Shown: in pieces, positions 36,089-47,428 of the stretch
How the letters are laid out: each line of letters begins with the position of its first letter
How positions within the stretch are numbered: position 1 is the stretch's first letter
DNA from: Cohnella sp. SGD-V74
GTDB taxonomy: Bacteria > Bacillota > Bacilli > Paenibacillales > Paenibacillaceae
Assembly: GCF_003001675.1 (NCBI RefSeq)
Contig: NZ_PVYW01000013.1
Span: 62,001-126,000, forward strand
Length of the DNA stretch: 64,000 nucleotides
Direction of reading: 5' to 3'
Position numbers and translations under genes: made by a program
The notes under the pieces: model-generated
What the model saw: only the letters and a program-made list of their open reading frames with translations
Database searches by the model: none
What the model was told of the DNA's origin: nothing

Positions 36089-36850
36089 TTATTCCTTTCT
36101 CCGCAATTCCGAAGGCGATCTGCCGAAATAAGCCTGGAAATGAGAATAGAAATAGTTCAGATTGGGATAGCCGACGGAAGGCGCGATGGACGCGATTTTC
36201 TCGTCCGTGGTCATAATGCGTTCACGGGCCCGAAGCATCCGGTACGCCATGAGATACTCCGAGAACTTCTTGTGCGTCTCCTTGAGGAAGAGCTGCCCCA
36301 AGTACGTTCCGTTCATCCGAAATCGCTCCGCAACCGATTTCAGATTCAAGTTCTGCGCATATTCCGCCTTGACGATCAACAAGATGCGATTGGTCAGCTT
36401 GGATAGGCTGTCATAGCGCACGCCGAGCACCGGGTCGGTGTCCACATCGTCGCGATCCGCTCCTGCCACCGTGCCGTTCAGGTCTTCCACGATGATTTTC
36501 TCGACCAGATGCTGCAGCTTCGTCCGATCGATCGGTTTGAGCAGATAGTCCTTGGCGCCGCAGCGGATCGCCTCCAGCGCATAGTGGAATTCGCCGTATC
36601 CGCTCATGATGATATATTTCGAAGGAAGACGCAGCTCGTTGAGCTTGTGAATGGCATCGTAGCCGCGCTGCTTGCCGATGCACACATCGAAGATCGCCAA
36701 GTCCGGCAGCAGCTCCACCGCCTTCGATATCGCTCCCTCATACGTCTGGCTCGTCTCAATGCGGCCAAAGCCGTATTTTTCCCAATCCAACGTCCGCTTC
36801 ATGCCCTCCAGAATCTGCGGCTCGTCATCTACGATCAGCAGCTTGTACAT
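36089..36850 (-). CDS. YesN-type AraC response regulator (short form)
   Basis: A 253-residue regulator. The receiver domain (1-120) starts YKLLIVDDEPQILEGM, with the phosphoacceptor Asp in LAIFDVCIG and the conserved Lys in YLLKPI. A linker of only about 25 residues leads to the AraC helix-turn-helix (about 155-253, with FRMNGTYLGQLFLKETHKKFSEYL in parts and VGYPNLNYFYSHFQAYFG). It is much shorter than the 400-540-residue YesN forms. ATG at 36850 has AAGGAGG 9 nt upstream. It overlaps the kinase gene by 26 nt and should activate the neighbouring sugar transporter. Confidence 0.88.
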   Translation of the reverse strand: MYKLLIVDDEPQILEGMKRTLDWEKYGFGRIETSQTYEGAISKAVELLPDLAIFDVCIGKQRGYDAIHKLNELRLPSKYIIMSGYGEFHYALEAIRCGAKDYLLKPIDRTKLQHLVEKIIVEDLNGTVAGADRDDVDTDPVLGVRYDSLSKLTNRILLIVKAEYAQNLNLKSVAERFRMNGTYLGQLFLKETHKKFSEYLMAYRMLRARERIMTTDEKIASIAPSVGYPNLNYFYSHFQAYFGRSPSELRRKE

Positions 36851-38585
36851 CCCCAATCGCCTCCTTGGATAGGATTACGGATATTTTAACGCCGGCTTCC
36901 TCGTTGTTGTCGATCTTCATGGAGAAACCCGCCCCATAGAAAAAGTGCAATCGGGTATACACGTTGCGCAGGCCGATGTTGGTCACCGGGTTATCGTCGC
37001 CTCTGGAGAGCTTCCTCCTGATTTCGGCCAATCTCTCCTCGGGAATTCGGTTGCCGTTGTCCACGATCTCCAGCATGAAGCAGGTCTCTTCCTCCCAGCC
37101 GTTCACGATGAGCAGATTAAACTCGCTCTCCGGGTTGAACCCGTGCACGAAGAAGTTTTCCGCCAGCGGCTGCATCCAGAACTTCACGGTCGGCAACGAA
37201 AACAACGTCTCCTCCACATTGAACTGGTAATAAAACCGGCCCGGATATTTGAATTCCATAATTTTCAGGTATTTCTGGAGCAGGGCCAGCTCGTTGCCAA
37301 GCGAGATGATATTGTCGTTCTTCACGATATCGCGATACAGTCCGCCCAGGGTGGCAATCGCATCGGAAGTGTAGTCCACGCTGTTGACGAGAGCCGAAGA
37401 ACGGATAACCTCAAGCGTATTATATAAAAAGTGGGGATTGATTTGAGCCTGGAGCGCCTTCATCTCGGTTTCCTGCTGCTTGAGCTTCAGCAGATAATTC
37501 GTGCGGATATGCCGATCGAGTTGATGGATCATATCGTCCAGCTCCCGGGCGATCATTCCGTATTCGTTTCTGCGGTAGCGGGCCGGGCTGACCGGCGTGA
37601 AATCCGCCGTTTTCGCGCGTCCGATGGAGACGATAATCCGCCGCAGGAAGTTCGCATCCTCGCGCAGATTGTAGACGATCAGGAGCAGAACGCTAATCAT
37701 CGCGGCCAGCACGATGAGAAATACGACGAGCAGCACGTTCCCCTGCCGATGGATCAGCGTGGCCGCATCCACGATGCTGACGAACTGATAATCGAACTCG
37801 TTGGATTTGAACTTTACAAAATAAGCCCGGTTCGCCAATCCCGTCGCGAGATAGCCTTGCGCGCGTCCGTCCGCCGCAACCCGGCGGACCAACTCCTCCG
37901 TGCCGCGGTCGCCGCCGGCGATAACGTAGACGTCTCCGGAACCGCTGATTGCCGCCGCCTCATCCAGAAGGGAATGCTGGACCGTCTGGAAAATCCGTTC
38001 GCTGCTGACGAGGAATCGAAGCTCGCCTAACTGGCGGGAAATTTGATTCGGATCCGAAAGCTTCTTACGGTAGACGAATCCTTTGTGTATCGTCTCGCGG
38101 AACGTCTCGTCCGTATTGGGCAGACGAAACAGGAAGCTCATATTGCCGCTGCTGTCGAAGCTCACGACGTTGCCCTCTTGCTCGGTATGCAGGCTGATCT
38201 GGGTGATGTCTCTCCGGCCCCCGTTGCCCAGGAAAGATCGGATATCTTCGGGAAAAGAAACCAGCGGCCGATTGAACTGGCTGCCCTGCAGCCTGCTCGT
38301 CAAATAACCTTCCGCATGATTGCCCAGGAAGCTGCGAACGTCGGACACCAGATCGCTGTTGGAGTATACCCGCTGCATGAAAGCTTCGATTCGGTCGGCA
38401 TCGTACTGAAGAGCGTTCTCCACCCGGGAGAACGCTCCGGCGGCATCGTTCCGGGAATTGCCTATCCATTGATCCAGCAGCACCGCGCACGTAACCGCGC
38501 CCAGCGCCAAGCCGATGAACACCACAAATACCGCATATGCAACGAACTTGCCGCGATAGATTTTGATTCTCATGAAGGAAAGCAT
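36825..38585 (-). CDS. YesM-type sensor histidine kinase
   Basis: A 586-residue membrane kinase. Two helices (about 12-35 and 290-312) flank a large extracellular sensor domain. A HAMP-like linker is followed by the His_kinase block with the phosphoacceptor His in LQAQINPHFLYNTLEVIR (near 390). The ATPase domain has LAENFFVHGF as N box and VDNGNRI, with GLRNVYTRL at the end. The N box is slightly divergent from the usual VENA(I/V)xHG. ATG at 38585 follows AAAGGAGAT. It lies between the two binding-protein genes of the sugar cluster and is expected to sense that sugar. Confidence 0.9.
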   Translation of the reverse strand: MLSFMRIKIYRGKFVAYAVFVVFIGLALGAVTCAVLLDQWIGNSRNDAAGAFSRVENALQYDADRIEAFMQRVYSNSDLVSDVRSFLGNHAEGYLTSRLQGSQFNRPLVSFPEDIRSFLGNGGRRDITQISLHTEQEGNVVSFDSSGNMSFLFRLPNTDETFRETIHKGFVYRKKLSDPNQISRQLGELRFLVSSERIFQTVQHSLLDEAAAISGSGDVYVIAGGDRGTEELVRRVAADGRAQGYLATGLANRAYFVKFKSNEFDYQFVSIVDAATLIHRQGNVLLVVFLIVLAAMISVLLLIVYNLREDANFLRRIIVSIGRAKTADFTPVSPARYRRNEYGMIARELDDMIHQLDRHIRTNYLLKLKQQETEMKALQAQINPHFLYNTLEVIRSSALVNSVDYTSDAIATLGGLYRDIVKNDNIISLGNELALLQKYLKIMEFKYPGRFYYQFNVEETLFSLPTVKFWMQPLAENFFVHGFNPESEFNLLIVNGWEEETCFMLEIVDNGNRIPEERLAEIRRKLSRGDDNPVTNIGLRNVYTRLHFFYGAGFSMKIDNNEEAGVKISVILSKEAIGDVQAADRR

Positions 38586-38678
38586 GCGGCATCTCCTTTG
38601 CAACAGGTTTTTGTCGCGCCCTACCGCTCCACCATATAACGTCTTGATCTTTAAAAGCAATCCCGCATATTGTGCCAG

Positions 38679-38712
38679 AAAACCCGAACGGCCATCTCCG
38701 TTCGGGTTTTCC
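38679..38712. terminator. Intrinsic terminator between binding-protein and kinase genes
   Basis: AAAACCCGAACG pairs with CGTTCGGGTTTT around an 8-nt loop, with A and T runs on both sides. It separates the transporter genes from the two-component genes on the minus strand and may let binding-protein mRNA accumulate. Confidence 0.85.
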
Positions 38713-38734
38713 GGCTATTGATTGCATGCAGGTC

Positions 38735-40243
38735 TTACTTGAAATACGTATCAATCTGCTCTTGGGCGGCGGTCATCAGCTTATCCAGGCCGGCGGCCTT
38801 CAGCTCCGCAACGATCCTCGGCACCATCTTCTCCGGATCGGAAGCGCCGGTCAGCAGCTCATAGCGATATTTGTCCCATACCGCTTTCGTATTGGCTACC
38901 TCGGTGCCCAGTTCGCTGATGTCCAGCGCAAAGCCCAGATTCGTCGAGGAGGTCGCTTGATCGTTCAGCTTGCGAACTTGATCCCACTGATCGACCGGAG
39001 CTCCTTTCGTTACGGCCAGGTTGAAGAACGTGCCTTGCGTATAAGCGGCCAGCGGCCACGTGTCGGAGGTGCGCTCGATTACCTTCTCGCCGTCCACATT
39101 GGTGTAGTCCACTCCCAGCTCGCCGAAAGCCAGCATATTGCGCAGCTTCGAATCCGTATTGACCAGCTGCAAATATTTCAACGCTTCATTCTTGTATTTA
39201 GAGTTGGCGGAGATGGCGTTCAGAGAGCCTTGGATCGTGCTCGTCGTATAGATCGGGCCGAAAATCTGGAACATCGTATATTTCTCGACGCCGCTGGTGA
39301 TCTGCCAGCTCGCTTCCGCGCCGGGGAACGCCTGCGCCGCGAAGAAAGGACGGGCTCTTTCCGCTTCGGTCTTGGTCGGCGCGTCCGGATTGATGATGCC
39401 GTCCTTGTACCATTGGTGCAGCTGCTTGAGATCGTTCATGACGTCCGGCTGCTCCAGCACGGAGACGGCTTTGCGCGAAGCGTCGTCGACTTTGACGCCG
39501 ATCGGCGGCAGACCGAGCGTCATATCGTCGTAGCCGTTGAAGAATCCATTAAATCCGTCGCCCTGGGTGAGCGACAGCGGGTAGAAGCTCTTGCCTTCGC
39601 CGGCCTTCATGTCGCGAAGGGGTTTGTCAAGATCCTGCAGCTTCTTGATGCTGCTCGTGTCGATGCCGTACTTCTGGATGTACTTATCGTCGAACACCCA
39701 GTATTGGGTCAAGGAGGAGTCCTTGTACGTCGGCACGGAATAGATTTTCCCGCCGATTTTCGTTCCGTCCCATACTTTCTGAGGAATGAAGTTATAGAGA
39801 TCCGGCGTTTCGCTTTGCACCAGGTCGGTAAGATCGGCGAACGCGCCCATGTTCACTTGCTGGCTGTATTTGCTGTTGTTCGTGAACATGATGTCGAAAG
39901 GTTCGCCGGTGTTCACAATCGTATTGATCTTCGTATCCCAGTCGCCCCAGCTGGCTACCTTGATGTCGATTTTCACGCCGATCTTCTCGGCCGTGTATTC
40001 GTTCATCGCGGCAATCGCTTTATCGAAGTTCGCGGGCACCTGGCCGCCGATCGTCCACCATACCAGCGTAGGGACTTCGCCCGAACCGGCAGGTTTGCTT
40101 GCTTCCGCCGTCTGCGTGCCGGCGCTGGAAGGCGAGCTGCTAGGCTCGGATTTGGAATTCGAGTTCCCGCAGCCCGCAAGAGCGGTTGTCAGCAGTGCCG
40201 CGGCGGCGCCCATGGCCAGCCATTTTTTCTTCGTCTTTGTCAT
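38735..40243 (-). CDS. Sugar ABC transporter substrate-binding lipoprotein
   Basis: A 502-residue CUT1-type lipoprotein. The signal peptide ends ALAGC (Cys about 24), followed by a Ser/Pro linker. The binding domain begins LVWWTIGGQVPANFDKAIAA and includes KVASWGDWDTKINTIVNTGE. ATG at 40243 has AAAGGGAGG 8 nt upstream; the in-frame TTG at 40249 is too close. It follows the two permease genes and supplies the transporter with ligand, probably an oligosaccharide from plant or cell-wall polymer. Confidence 0.9.
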   Translation of the reverse strand: MTKTKKKWLAMGAAAALLTTALAGCGNSNSKSEPSSSPSSAGTQTAEASKPAGSGEVPTLVWWTIGGQVPANFDKAIAAMNEYTAEKIGVKIDIKVASWGDWDTKINTIVNTGEPFDIMFTNNSKYSQQVNMGAFADLTDLVQSETPDLYNFIPQKVWDGTKIGGKIYSVPTYKDSSLTQYWVFDDKYIQKYGIDTSSIKKLQDLDKPLRDMKAGEGKSFYPLSLTQGDGFNGFFNGYDDMTLGLPPIGVKVDDASRKAVSVLEQPDVMNDLKQLHQWYKDGIINPDAPTKTEAERARPFFAAQAFPGAEASWQITSGVEKYTMFQIFGPIYTTSTIQGSLNAISANSKYKNEALKYLQLVNTDSKLRNMLAFGELGVDYTNVDGEKVIERTSDTWPLAAYTQGTFFNLAVTKGAPVDQWDQVRKLNDQATSSTNLGFALDISELGTEVANTKAVWDKYRYELLTGASDPEKMVPRIVAELKAAGLDKLMTAAQEQIDTYFK

Positions 40244-40337
40244 TCTCAATTCCTCCCTTTGGTATCTTTCTTCCTTCCCGCCGTCTACAGCCGGCGGCGG
40301 GTATCATAAACCGGACAAATTCCGGCTTATTGCAGGG

Positions 40338-41267
40338 TTAACCTTTCACGGCGCCTATCGTCAGACCGGAAATAAAGTATTTCTGGAAGAACGGATAGGC
40401 GATGGCCACGGGTACCACGATGACGATGGCTACGGCCATGCGGGCGGATTCCTTGGGCATGGTCGCGACAAGCTCCGCATAGCTGATTCCCATGCTGGAG
40501 GCGTTCCTCGCCAAGGCGTCCACGTTGCTCATCAGACTGTTCAGCAGAGCCTGCAGCGAGTACAGGTTCTGATTGTCGATGTACAGCATCGATTGGAACC
40601 AGTCGTTCCAATAGGCGAAGCAGAGGAACAAGCCGATGGTGGCCAGCACCGGAAGCGAAATCGGCAGCACGATCGAGCAGTAGATGCGCAGTTGGCCCGC
40701 TCCGTCGATCTCGGCGGATTCGATCAGCGCGTCCGGTATCGTGCTTCTGAAGAAGGTTTTGCAAATGATGACGTTGAAGGAAGAGACGGCCAGCGGAAGG
40801 ATCAGCGCCCACACCGTGTCCTTCAGCCCCAGCATATTCGAATTGATATAGTAGCTGGACACCAGGCCTCCGTTGAACACCATCGGAATGAATACGATCC
40901 AGGTCAGCAGCCCTTTAAGCTTGTAGTTCGGCCGGGAGAGAACATACCCCATCGAAGTCGTCAGTACGACGCCCAGCACGGTGCCGACGGCGGTAACGAG
41001 CACGGAGACGCCGAGCGCCCGGGTGATCATCTGCCCTTGCCGGGCAATGTACTGATAAGCTTCTCCGGAGAAGGCCTTCGGGAAGAGACTGTAGCCATCG
41101 TTGCGGATGGACTCCTCTCCGGTCAGCGATATGGACAGCACCACAAGGACGGGGATGAGGCATAACAGCGCCAATAGGATAAAAATAAGATGGAATCCCC
41201 AGTTCGTGACGGCGCCGATTCGATTGAATTTGTCGAGGCCCGTCTCGTATCCCGTTCCTGTTTTCAT
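40338..41267 (-). CDS. Sugar ABC transporter permease (LplC/YtcP type)
   Basis: A 309-residue, six-helix CUT1 permease. The EAA loop reads DALIESAEIDGAGQLRIYCS then IVLPISLPVLATIGLF. GLVSSYYINSNMLGLKDTVW is typical of LplC/YtcP proteins. The start at 41267 has a strong AAGGAGG 9 nt upstream. It forms the membrane pore with the product of 41282-42226. No ATPase gene is in the cluster, so a shared MsmX-like ATPase is expected, as for B. subtilis CUT1 systems. Confidence 0.92.
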   Translation of the reverse strand: MKTGTGYETGLDKFNRIGAVTNWGFHLIFILLALLCLIPVLVVLSISLTGEESIRNDGYSLFPKAFSGEAYQYIARQGQMITRALGVSVLVTAVGTVLGVVLTTSMGYVLSRPNYKLKGLLTWIVFIPMVFNGGLVSSYYINSNMLGLKDTVWALILPLAVSSFNVIICKTFFRSTIPDALIESAEIDGAGQLRIYCSIVLPISLPVLATIGLFLCFAYWNDWFQSMLYIDNQNLYSLQALLNSLMSNVDALARNASSMGISYAELVATMPKESARMAVAIVIVVPVAIAYPFFQKYFISGLTIGAVKG

Positions 41268-41281
41268 TTCCCGCTCCCTCC

Positions 41282-42226
41282 TTACATCATGGCGCTGTCC
41301 GGATCGACGCGGCGAACGACCCAGTTGGCCAACAGAATGGTCAAGCAGCCCATCACCGATTGCACGAAAGCGGAAGCGGAGGCCATGCCGACCGTTGCCG
41401 TCTTAAGCTGCTTGTACACGAGAACGTCTATCGTCGTCGCTACAGTGAACAACGAGTTGGAATCCCGCGGCACTTGGAAGAACAAGCCGAAATCCGTGTA
41501 GAAAATGCGGCCAACGGCCAGGATGAACATCATGACGATAACCAGCTTCATGAGCGGCAGCGTAATGAATCGCGCTTGCTGCCACTTGGAAGCGCCGTCG
41601 ATGACGGCCGCCTCGTAATACGTGCTGTCGATGCCGGTGATGGTGGCCAGATAGACGACCATTCCGTAGCCCAAGCCTTTCCACACATTCATGAAAATCA
41701 GAAAGTAAGGCCAATATTTGGGCTCCATATACCAGTTCACGGGATCCGCGCCCAGGCCGGTCAGGAATTGATTAACGATCCCTTTATCGAAGCTGAGGAA
41801 CGACCACACAATGGCGGACACGACGACCCAGGACAGGAAGTACGGCAGGAACATCATCGTCTGATAGATTTTGCCGGCCTTGCCGCTGTGCAGCTGACCG
41901 ATCATCAGCGCCAAGATGACGGGTATCGCAATGCCCAGAACGATAAAGATCATATTGTAGCCCAACGTATTGCGGATCACGACCCAAGCGTCGTTCGACT
42001 TGAACAGGAATTCGAAGTTCTTGAATCCGGTCCATTCGCTGTTGATGACGTTGCTTAGAAACCCTCCGTGAATCTTGAAATCCTTAAAAGCGATTACGAG
42101 GCCGAACATCGGCAAGAAACAGAACAGGATATACCAGACGGTCGTCGGCAAGGCTAGAAGCGTCAGCTCGGTGTCCTGTGTGCGCCAGCGCGTTCGCAAT
42201 CGTTTTCGCCCGCTCTTCGTGTCCAT
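41282..42226 (-). CDS. Sugar ABC transporter permease (LplB/YtcQ-cluster type)
   Basis: A 314-residue, six-helix CUT1 permease. The N-terminal helix region FCFLPMFGLVIAFKDFKIHGG and the EAA loop STYYEAAVIDGASKWQQARF are characteristic of LplB-like proteins. ATG at 42226 follows AAGGGGTG; upstream in-frame codons have no ribosome site. It is the first gene of the cluster, with two cre-like sites upstream. Confidence 0.92.
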   Translation of the reverse strand: MDTKSGRKRLRTRWRTQDTELTLLALPTTVWYILFCFLPMFGLVIAFKDFKIHGGFLSNVINSEWTGFKNFEFLFKSNDAWVVIRNTLGYNMIFIVLGIAIPVILALMIGQLHSGKAGKIYQTMMFLPYFLSWVVVSAIVWSFLSFDKGIVNQFLTGLGADPVNWYMEPKYWPYFLIFMNVWKGLGYGMVVYLATITGIDSTYYEAAVIDGASKWQQARFITLPLMKLVIVMMFILAVGRIFYTDFGLFFQVPRDSNSLFTVATTIDVLVYKQLKTATVGMASASAFVQSVMGCLTILLANWVVRRVDPDSAMM

Positions 42227-42260
42227 GTCAGCCACCCCTTGCATTTGTTCGCGCATTTCT

Positions 42261-42294
42261 TGTACGCGCTTCCATCGATTTGTAAACGCATTCA
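42261..42294. promoter_or_regulatory. Two cre-like CcpA sites
   Basis: TGTACGCGCTTCCA (42261-42274) and TGTAAACGCATTCA (42281-42294) each match the Bacillus cre consensus TGWAARCGYTWNCW with one mismatch. They lie 35-68 nt upstream of the first permease start and suggest carbon catabolite repression. Confidence 0.5.
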
Positions 42295-42398
42295 TTCGAT
42301 TGATGTCATTGTATATAAAATCGTTGGCCCCCTTCCAGACAACAAACATAAGACCGCAGTCAACAAACGTTAGAAATTCGCCCGAAATCCAACAACAA

Positions 42399-42430
42399 AG
42401 GACCGCCGAGTCTCCCTCGACGGTCCTTCT
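42399..42430 (-). terminator. Terminator after the PP2C phosphatase gene
   Basis: AAGGACCG pairs with CGGTCCTT, with an inner CGAG/CTCG helix. It begins 11 nt after the stop of the PP2C gene. The T run is short (TTTG on the minus strand). Confidence 0.65.
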
Positions 42431-42440
42431 ATGCGCCAGC

Positions 42441-43277
42441 CTATTCCAAATCGATCTTGACGGCGGTCTTGTCGTCAGCCACCTTCAATCGCGTATACTT
42501 GCCTTGCTGCGACTCGTCGTACTCGTTCGCGATCAGCCAGTCGACGTAGCCGGCCAACCCTTTCTCGTCGATCAGCGCCGCCATGTCGGCCATCGTCGGA
42601 GCCGGCTCTCCCGCTTTGCGCGGCAGGAACAGGCCGTCGGTCAGCAGCAGCAGCGAGGCAAGCTGGATGCGATTGAGATAACCATGCTCGACATAGCGCT
42701 CCAGAGCCGGATCGCCGTTCAGAATGGCGTAGCCTTCCGGGGTATTCGTCTTCAGCCTGTTCTGGCGGATGACCGCATAGACTCGGCTGCGCACCTCTTC
42801 CGGCGGCAGTCCCTCCTGCGTGTACTTCTCCCACAGCCGGCGGGAATTCTCGTCGAAGTGGTCGACCTGATCGTGGGTCACCGTGCGCACCGTTCCGTCC
42901 TTATAGACGGCCACCAGCATGCAGTCGCCCGTCTGCGCGTACTCGATCTGATGCTCCCCGATGCGGACGACGACGATTCCCGCCGCCCAGACCGCCTGCT
43001 TGTCGTCGGCATCCACTCCGCGCTCGATCATCTCCGCCCGGATGCGGTCGTTGGCCTGCAGCACCAGGCTCCGCAGCGACGCGTCCGAGCCCTCGGCCTC
43101 TTCGAACACGCGTTGCGCCGTGCGAGAGGCCAGATATCCTCCCGTCTCGCTGCCGTCCGCGCTGGCCAGCGACGTCGCTCCGTCCAATACGCCGTAAATT
43201 CTCCCCTTCTCGTTCACAATCAATGCGTCTTCGTTCCATTCGTTGCATCCCTGCACCGACAGATGCTCGATTTTCAC
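42441..43277 (-). CDS. PP2C-like protein phosphatase
   Basis: A 278-residue protein with the PP2C metal-binding residues in order: NEDALIVN (near 15), VLDGAT (near 30), TGDCMLV (near 116) and DDKTAV at the C-terminus. It lacks a membrane segment and is cytoplasmic. PP2C enzymes are Mg/Mn-dependent Ser/Thr phosphatases. The GTG start at 43277 has GGAAGGGG 10-12 nt upstream. It is the last gene of the eight-gene cluster that starts at 53794, and its stop is followed by a terminator. The substrate is unknown; a phosphatase in a putative sugar-phosphate uptake operon is suggestive but unproven. Confidence 0.8.
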   Translation of the reverse strand: MKIEHLSVQGCNEWNEDALIVNEKGRIYGVLDGATSLASADGSETGGYLASRTAQRVFEEAEGSDASLRSLVLQANDRIRAEMIERGVDADDKQAVWAAGIVVVRIGEHQIEYAQTGDCMLVAVYKDGTVRTVTHDQVDHFDENSRRLWEKYTQEGLPPEEVRSRVYAVIRQNRLKTNTPEGYAILNGDPALERYVEHGYLNRIQLASLLLLTDGLFLPRKAGEPAPTMADMAALIDEKGLAGYVDWLIANEYDESQQGKYTRLKVADDKTAVKIDLE

Positions 43278-43299
43278 CTTTCATTTCCCCTTCCGTCGG

Positions 43300-44526
43300 C
43301 TAATGCCGCAATCTCTTCCCCAACGCTTCCGGCGAGACGGCGGGAGACGACTCCAGCCATTCCTGATCGCCGGTATACTTGTTCCACATGCCCTCATCGT
43401 CGACGGTCGGATACTTCACGGCGAATCGATCCTTGAGACGCATAATCGCGTTCTCCCTCTCGGTCAGTTCGCCCGACCGCAGCAGGCGGTCGGCGACGTC
43501 GCCGCGCGCCGGAATCAGCGAGGCGTCCCGCATGAGCCGGGACTGCACGCTCTCTTCCAGCATGTACCCGACGCATTCCCATGCGAGATCCTCGTTCCCC
43601 GAGGCGGAAGCCAGCACGGCAAGCCCGCTGATCTCCGGCAGCAAATCCGCTTGCCCCGGTTCCCCCGGAAGCGGAAGCACGCCGAATTCGAACTTGCCTC
43701 CGATAAACTTCTCCAACGTGGGCCGTTTGCGAGACGTCCCGAGCAGCATGCCGGCTTTCCCGTAAATAAATTGGCTCATCGCCAATTGGTGCTGCAGCGG
43801 AGGGGTGATCCGATCCTCGTTCAGGTACTCCCTCCACCGCTCGAAGCTTTCATATATTCGCTCTTCGCTCCGCCCGCCGAGCGAAGAATCGTAAGCCATA
43901 TTCAGGTGATGCCAGGCCATATTCGCGTCGGCGACGAGGCCCCAAATATCGGTCAGTCCGTCCTGGTCGATATCCTTCGTGAGCGCCGTTCCGGCGACCC
44001 CGATCGCCGTCCAATCCAGCAGTTTCTCGTCCAACTGCGCGGCGCCGAACAGATTCCGATTGTCGTAGAGGACGGGAACGCTCCCGCCGAGCGGAACCGC
44101 CCACATCTCCCCCTTATTCGAGAAAGCGGCCAAGAACGGTTCCGATACGAATTCCCGCAGATCGCGGCCGATCCGTTCGCCGGCCGGAAGCATCGCCCCG
44201 CGGTTGACGAGCTGCATCACGCCGTACGTGCTGCCGATCTCCGCGACTTGCGGCGCGGCGTTGGCGGATACGGCCGTCAGCAGCTCCTCGTACAGCGTTC
44301 TCCATGAACGGAAGACCCTCAGATTGACGTTAACCCCCGGATGCTCCTCCTCGTACCGGTCGAAAAATCCGGCCAGCTCCTCGCTGTAGATCCAGACGCT
44401 CAGCGACCGGGATTCGCCCGTCTCGCGTTCCGAGCTGGACCGCTGGCTGGAAGTTACGATCATATAAGCGGCTGCGCAGCCGACGATTAGCATAAATCCG
44501 ACGAGCAGGCTGAATCGCTGTTTCAT
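43300..44526 (-). CDS. Extracellular solute-binding protein, family 1
   Basis: A 408-residue binding protein. The N-terminus is hydrophobic with a weak lipobox LIVGC (Cys about 17), so it is a lipoprotein or membrane-anchored. The mature part has LSVWIYSEELAGFFDRYEEE and a CUT1-like fold, with AEIGSTYGVMQLVNRGAMLP. It follows the permease gene by 49 nt and precedes PP2C by 22 nt. The transporter already has a binding protein (47429-48520), so this one may act as an extracellular sensor, as PgtC does for phosphoglycerate. That role is inferred. Confidence 0.75.
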   Translation of the reverse strand: MKQRFSLLVGFMLIVGCAAAYMIVTSSQRSSSERETGESRSLSVWIYSEELAGFFDRYEEEHPGVNVNLRVFRSWRTLYEELLTAVSANAAPQVAEIGSTYGVMQLVNRGAMLPAGERIGRDLREFVSEPFLAAFSNKGEMWAVPLGGSVPVLYDNRNLFGAAQLDEKLLDWTAIGVAGTALTKDIDQDGLTDIWGLVADANMAWHHLNMAYDSSLGGRSEERIYESFERWREYLNEDRITPPLQHQLAMSQFIYGKAGMLLGTSRKRPTLEKFIGGKFEFGVLPLPGEPGQADLLPEISGLAVLASASGNEDLAWECVGYMLEESVQSRLMRDASLIPARGDVADRLLRSGELTERENAIMRLKDRFAVKYPTVDDEGMWNKYTGDQEWLESSPAVSPEALGKRLRH

Positions 44527-46214
44527 CTCTGTTCCCCTAACGCGCGTTCGTTATGGAACCCAGTATATCACACGATTATACGTTCATTTCCTTGCGTCCG
44601 GATACGAAGTAGGCGATCAGCAGGGAGACCAGCGTCGTCAGCGACAGGATCGACGCCAGCGCCGCGCCAGTGCCGTAGTTGGACGTGAACACTTCGCTGT
44701 AGATCGTCACCGAGATCGTCGCCGTCGCCCCGAAGTAGAGCACGATCGTCGAACTCAGCTCGTTGATCGTCGTGACCCAGCTCAGAATGGCGCCCGATGC
44801 GACGCCCGGAACCATCAGCCTGGCCGTCGTCTTGAAGAACGTCTTCGCCGGCGGCACGCCAAGGCTGATCGACGCCTCTTCCACGTTGCGATCGAGCTGA
44901 TGCAGAATCGCCGTGCTGGATCGGATCGTATAAGGAATTTTTCTGACGATATAGGCGATGACGAGAATGATCCACGTCCCGGTCAGAACGATCGGCGGCT
45001 TGTTGAAGGCGATGATCAGACTGATCCCGAGCACCGTTCCCGGCATGACGTACGGTAGCATCAAGATGCTGTCCATCGCGGCCGTCAGCTTCGACTTGCG
45101 GCGCACCAGAATATAGGCGACCAGCATTCCGACGACGACCATGATGACGATCGAGAGGATCGAGTACGTGTACGTATTGATGATCGCTTTCGGCACCCGG
45201 AACAGAATTTCCCGATAGCTGTCCAGGCTGAACCCTTTGTGGAATACCGGCCCTTTTTTCTTGATGAAGGAGGTCACGATCACCGTCGCCTGCGGGATGA
45301 TGGAGACGCTGACGACAGCCAACGCTCCCAGCGTCAGCAGAAACTTCGGCAGCGGGCGGAGCTGTTTCACCTTGGGCGTGCGCATGCCGGACATCGCATA
45401 GTTTTTGCGCGAGACGATATACCGCTGCGCGAACAGTATCATCGTCGTGCACAGAATCAGCACAACGCTGAGCGTGCTCGCCATCGCCGCGTTGCCGCCC
45501 ATTTCGCTGATGAACTGCTCGTAAGCCAGAATAGGCAGCGTTTTATACCCTTGCCCGATCAGCATCGGCGTACCGAAGTCGGCGAACGAAGCCATGAACA
45601 CCATGAGCGCTCCGGCCGACAGCGTCGGGAAGATCAACGGCAGCGTCACGGTGCGCAGCCGTTTCCAGGCGGACATGCCAAGGCTTTCCGCGGCTTCCTC
45701 CAGAGACGTATCGATCGTCTTCAGCGCCCCCGATACGTACAAGTAAATATGGGGATACAGCTGCAGTGTGAATACGAACACGATGCCGTGCATGCCGTAG
45801 ATCGACTTGATATGAATGCCGATATCGCGCAGGAAATTCGTGATGAAGCCGTTGTTGCCCAGCATCAGAATCCACGAATACGCGCCGATGAACGGCGGAG
45901 AGACAAGCGACATAATAATCATAATGTGCATGAGTCCCTTGAAGCGGACATTGTAACGCGTCGTGACGTAAGCCATCGGAACGCCGATCAGAATCGCGAA
46001 GAAAGTCGCCAATCCCGACACGGCGAAGCTGTGCCAGAGCGCGTTGCGGAAATACTTCAACGTTGCGAAATCAATGTAGTTCTGGAACGAGAACACACCG
46101 TTCTCGTCGTAGAAGCTCGTCGCCATCAGCGAGAACAGCGGGTACACGATGAACAAGGCCAGGAACACGTAGACGAGCAGAGTCACCCATCCCCAGAAAT
46201 CCCATACTTGCAGA

Positions 46215-47345
<1,131 letters not shown>

Positions 47346-47428
47346 GTTGATCTGTCCTTTCGATTCGATAAAGAAAGGAAGGCAACCCGACCTCGATCAT
47401 CTGTCAGGCCGCCTTCCGATCCGGCGTT

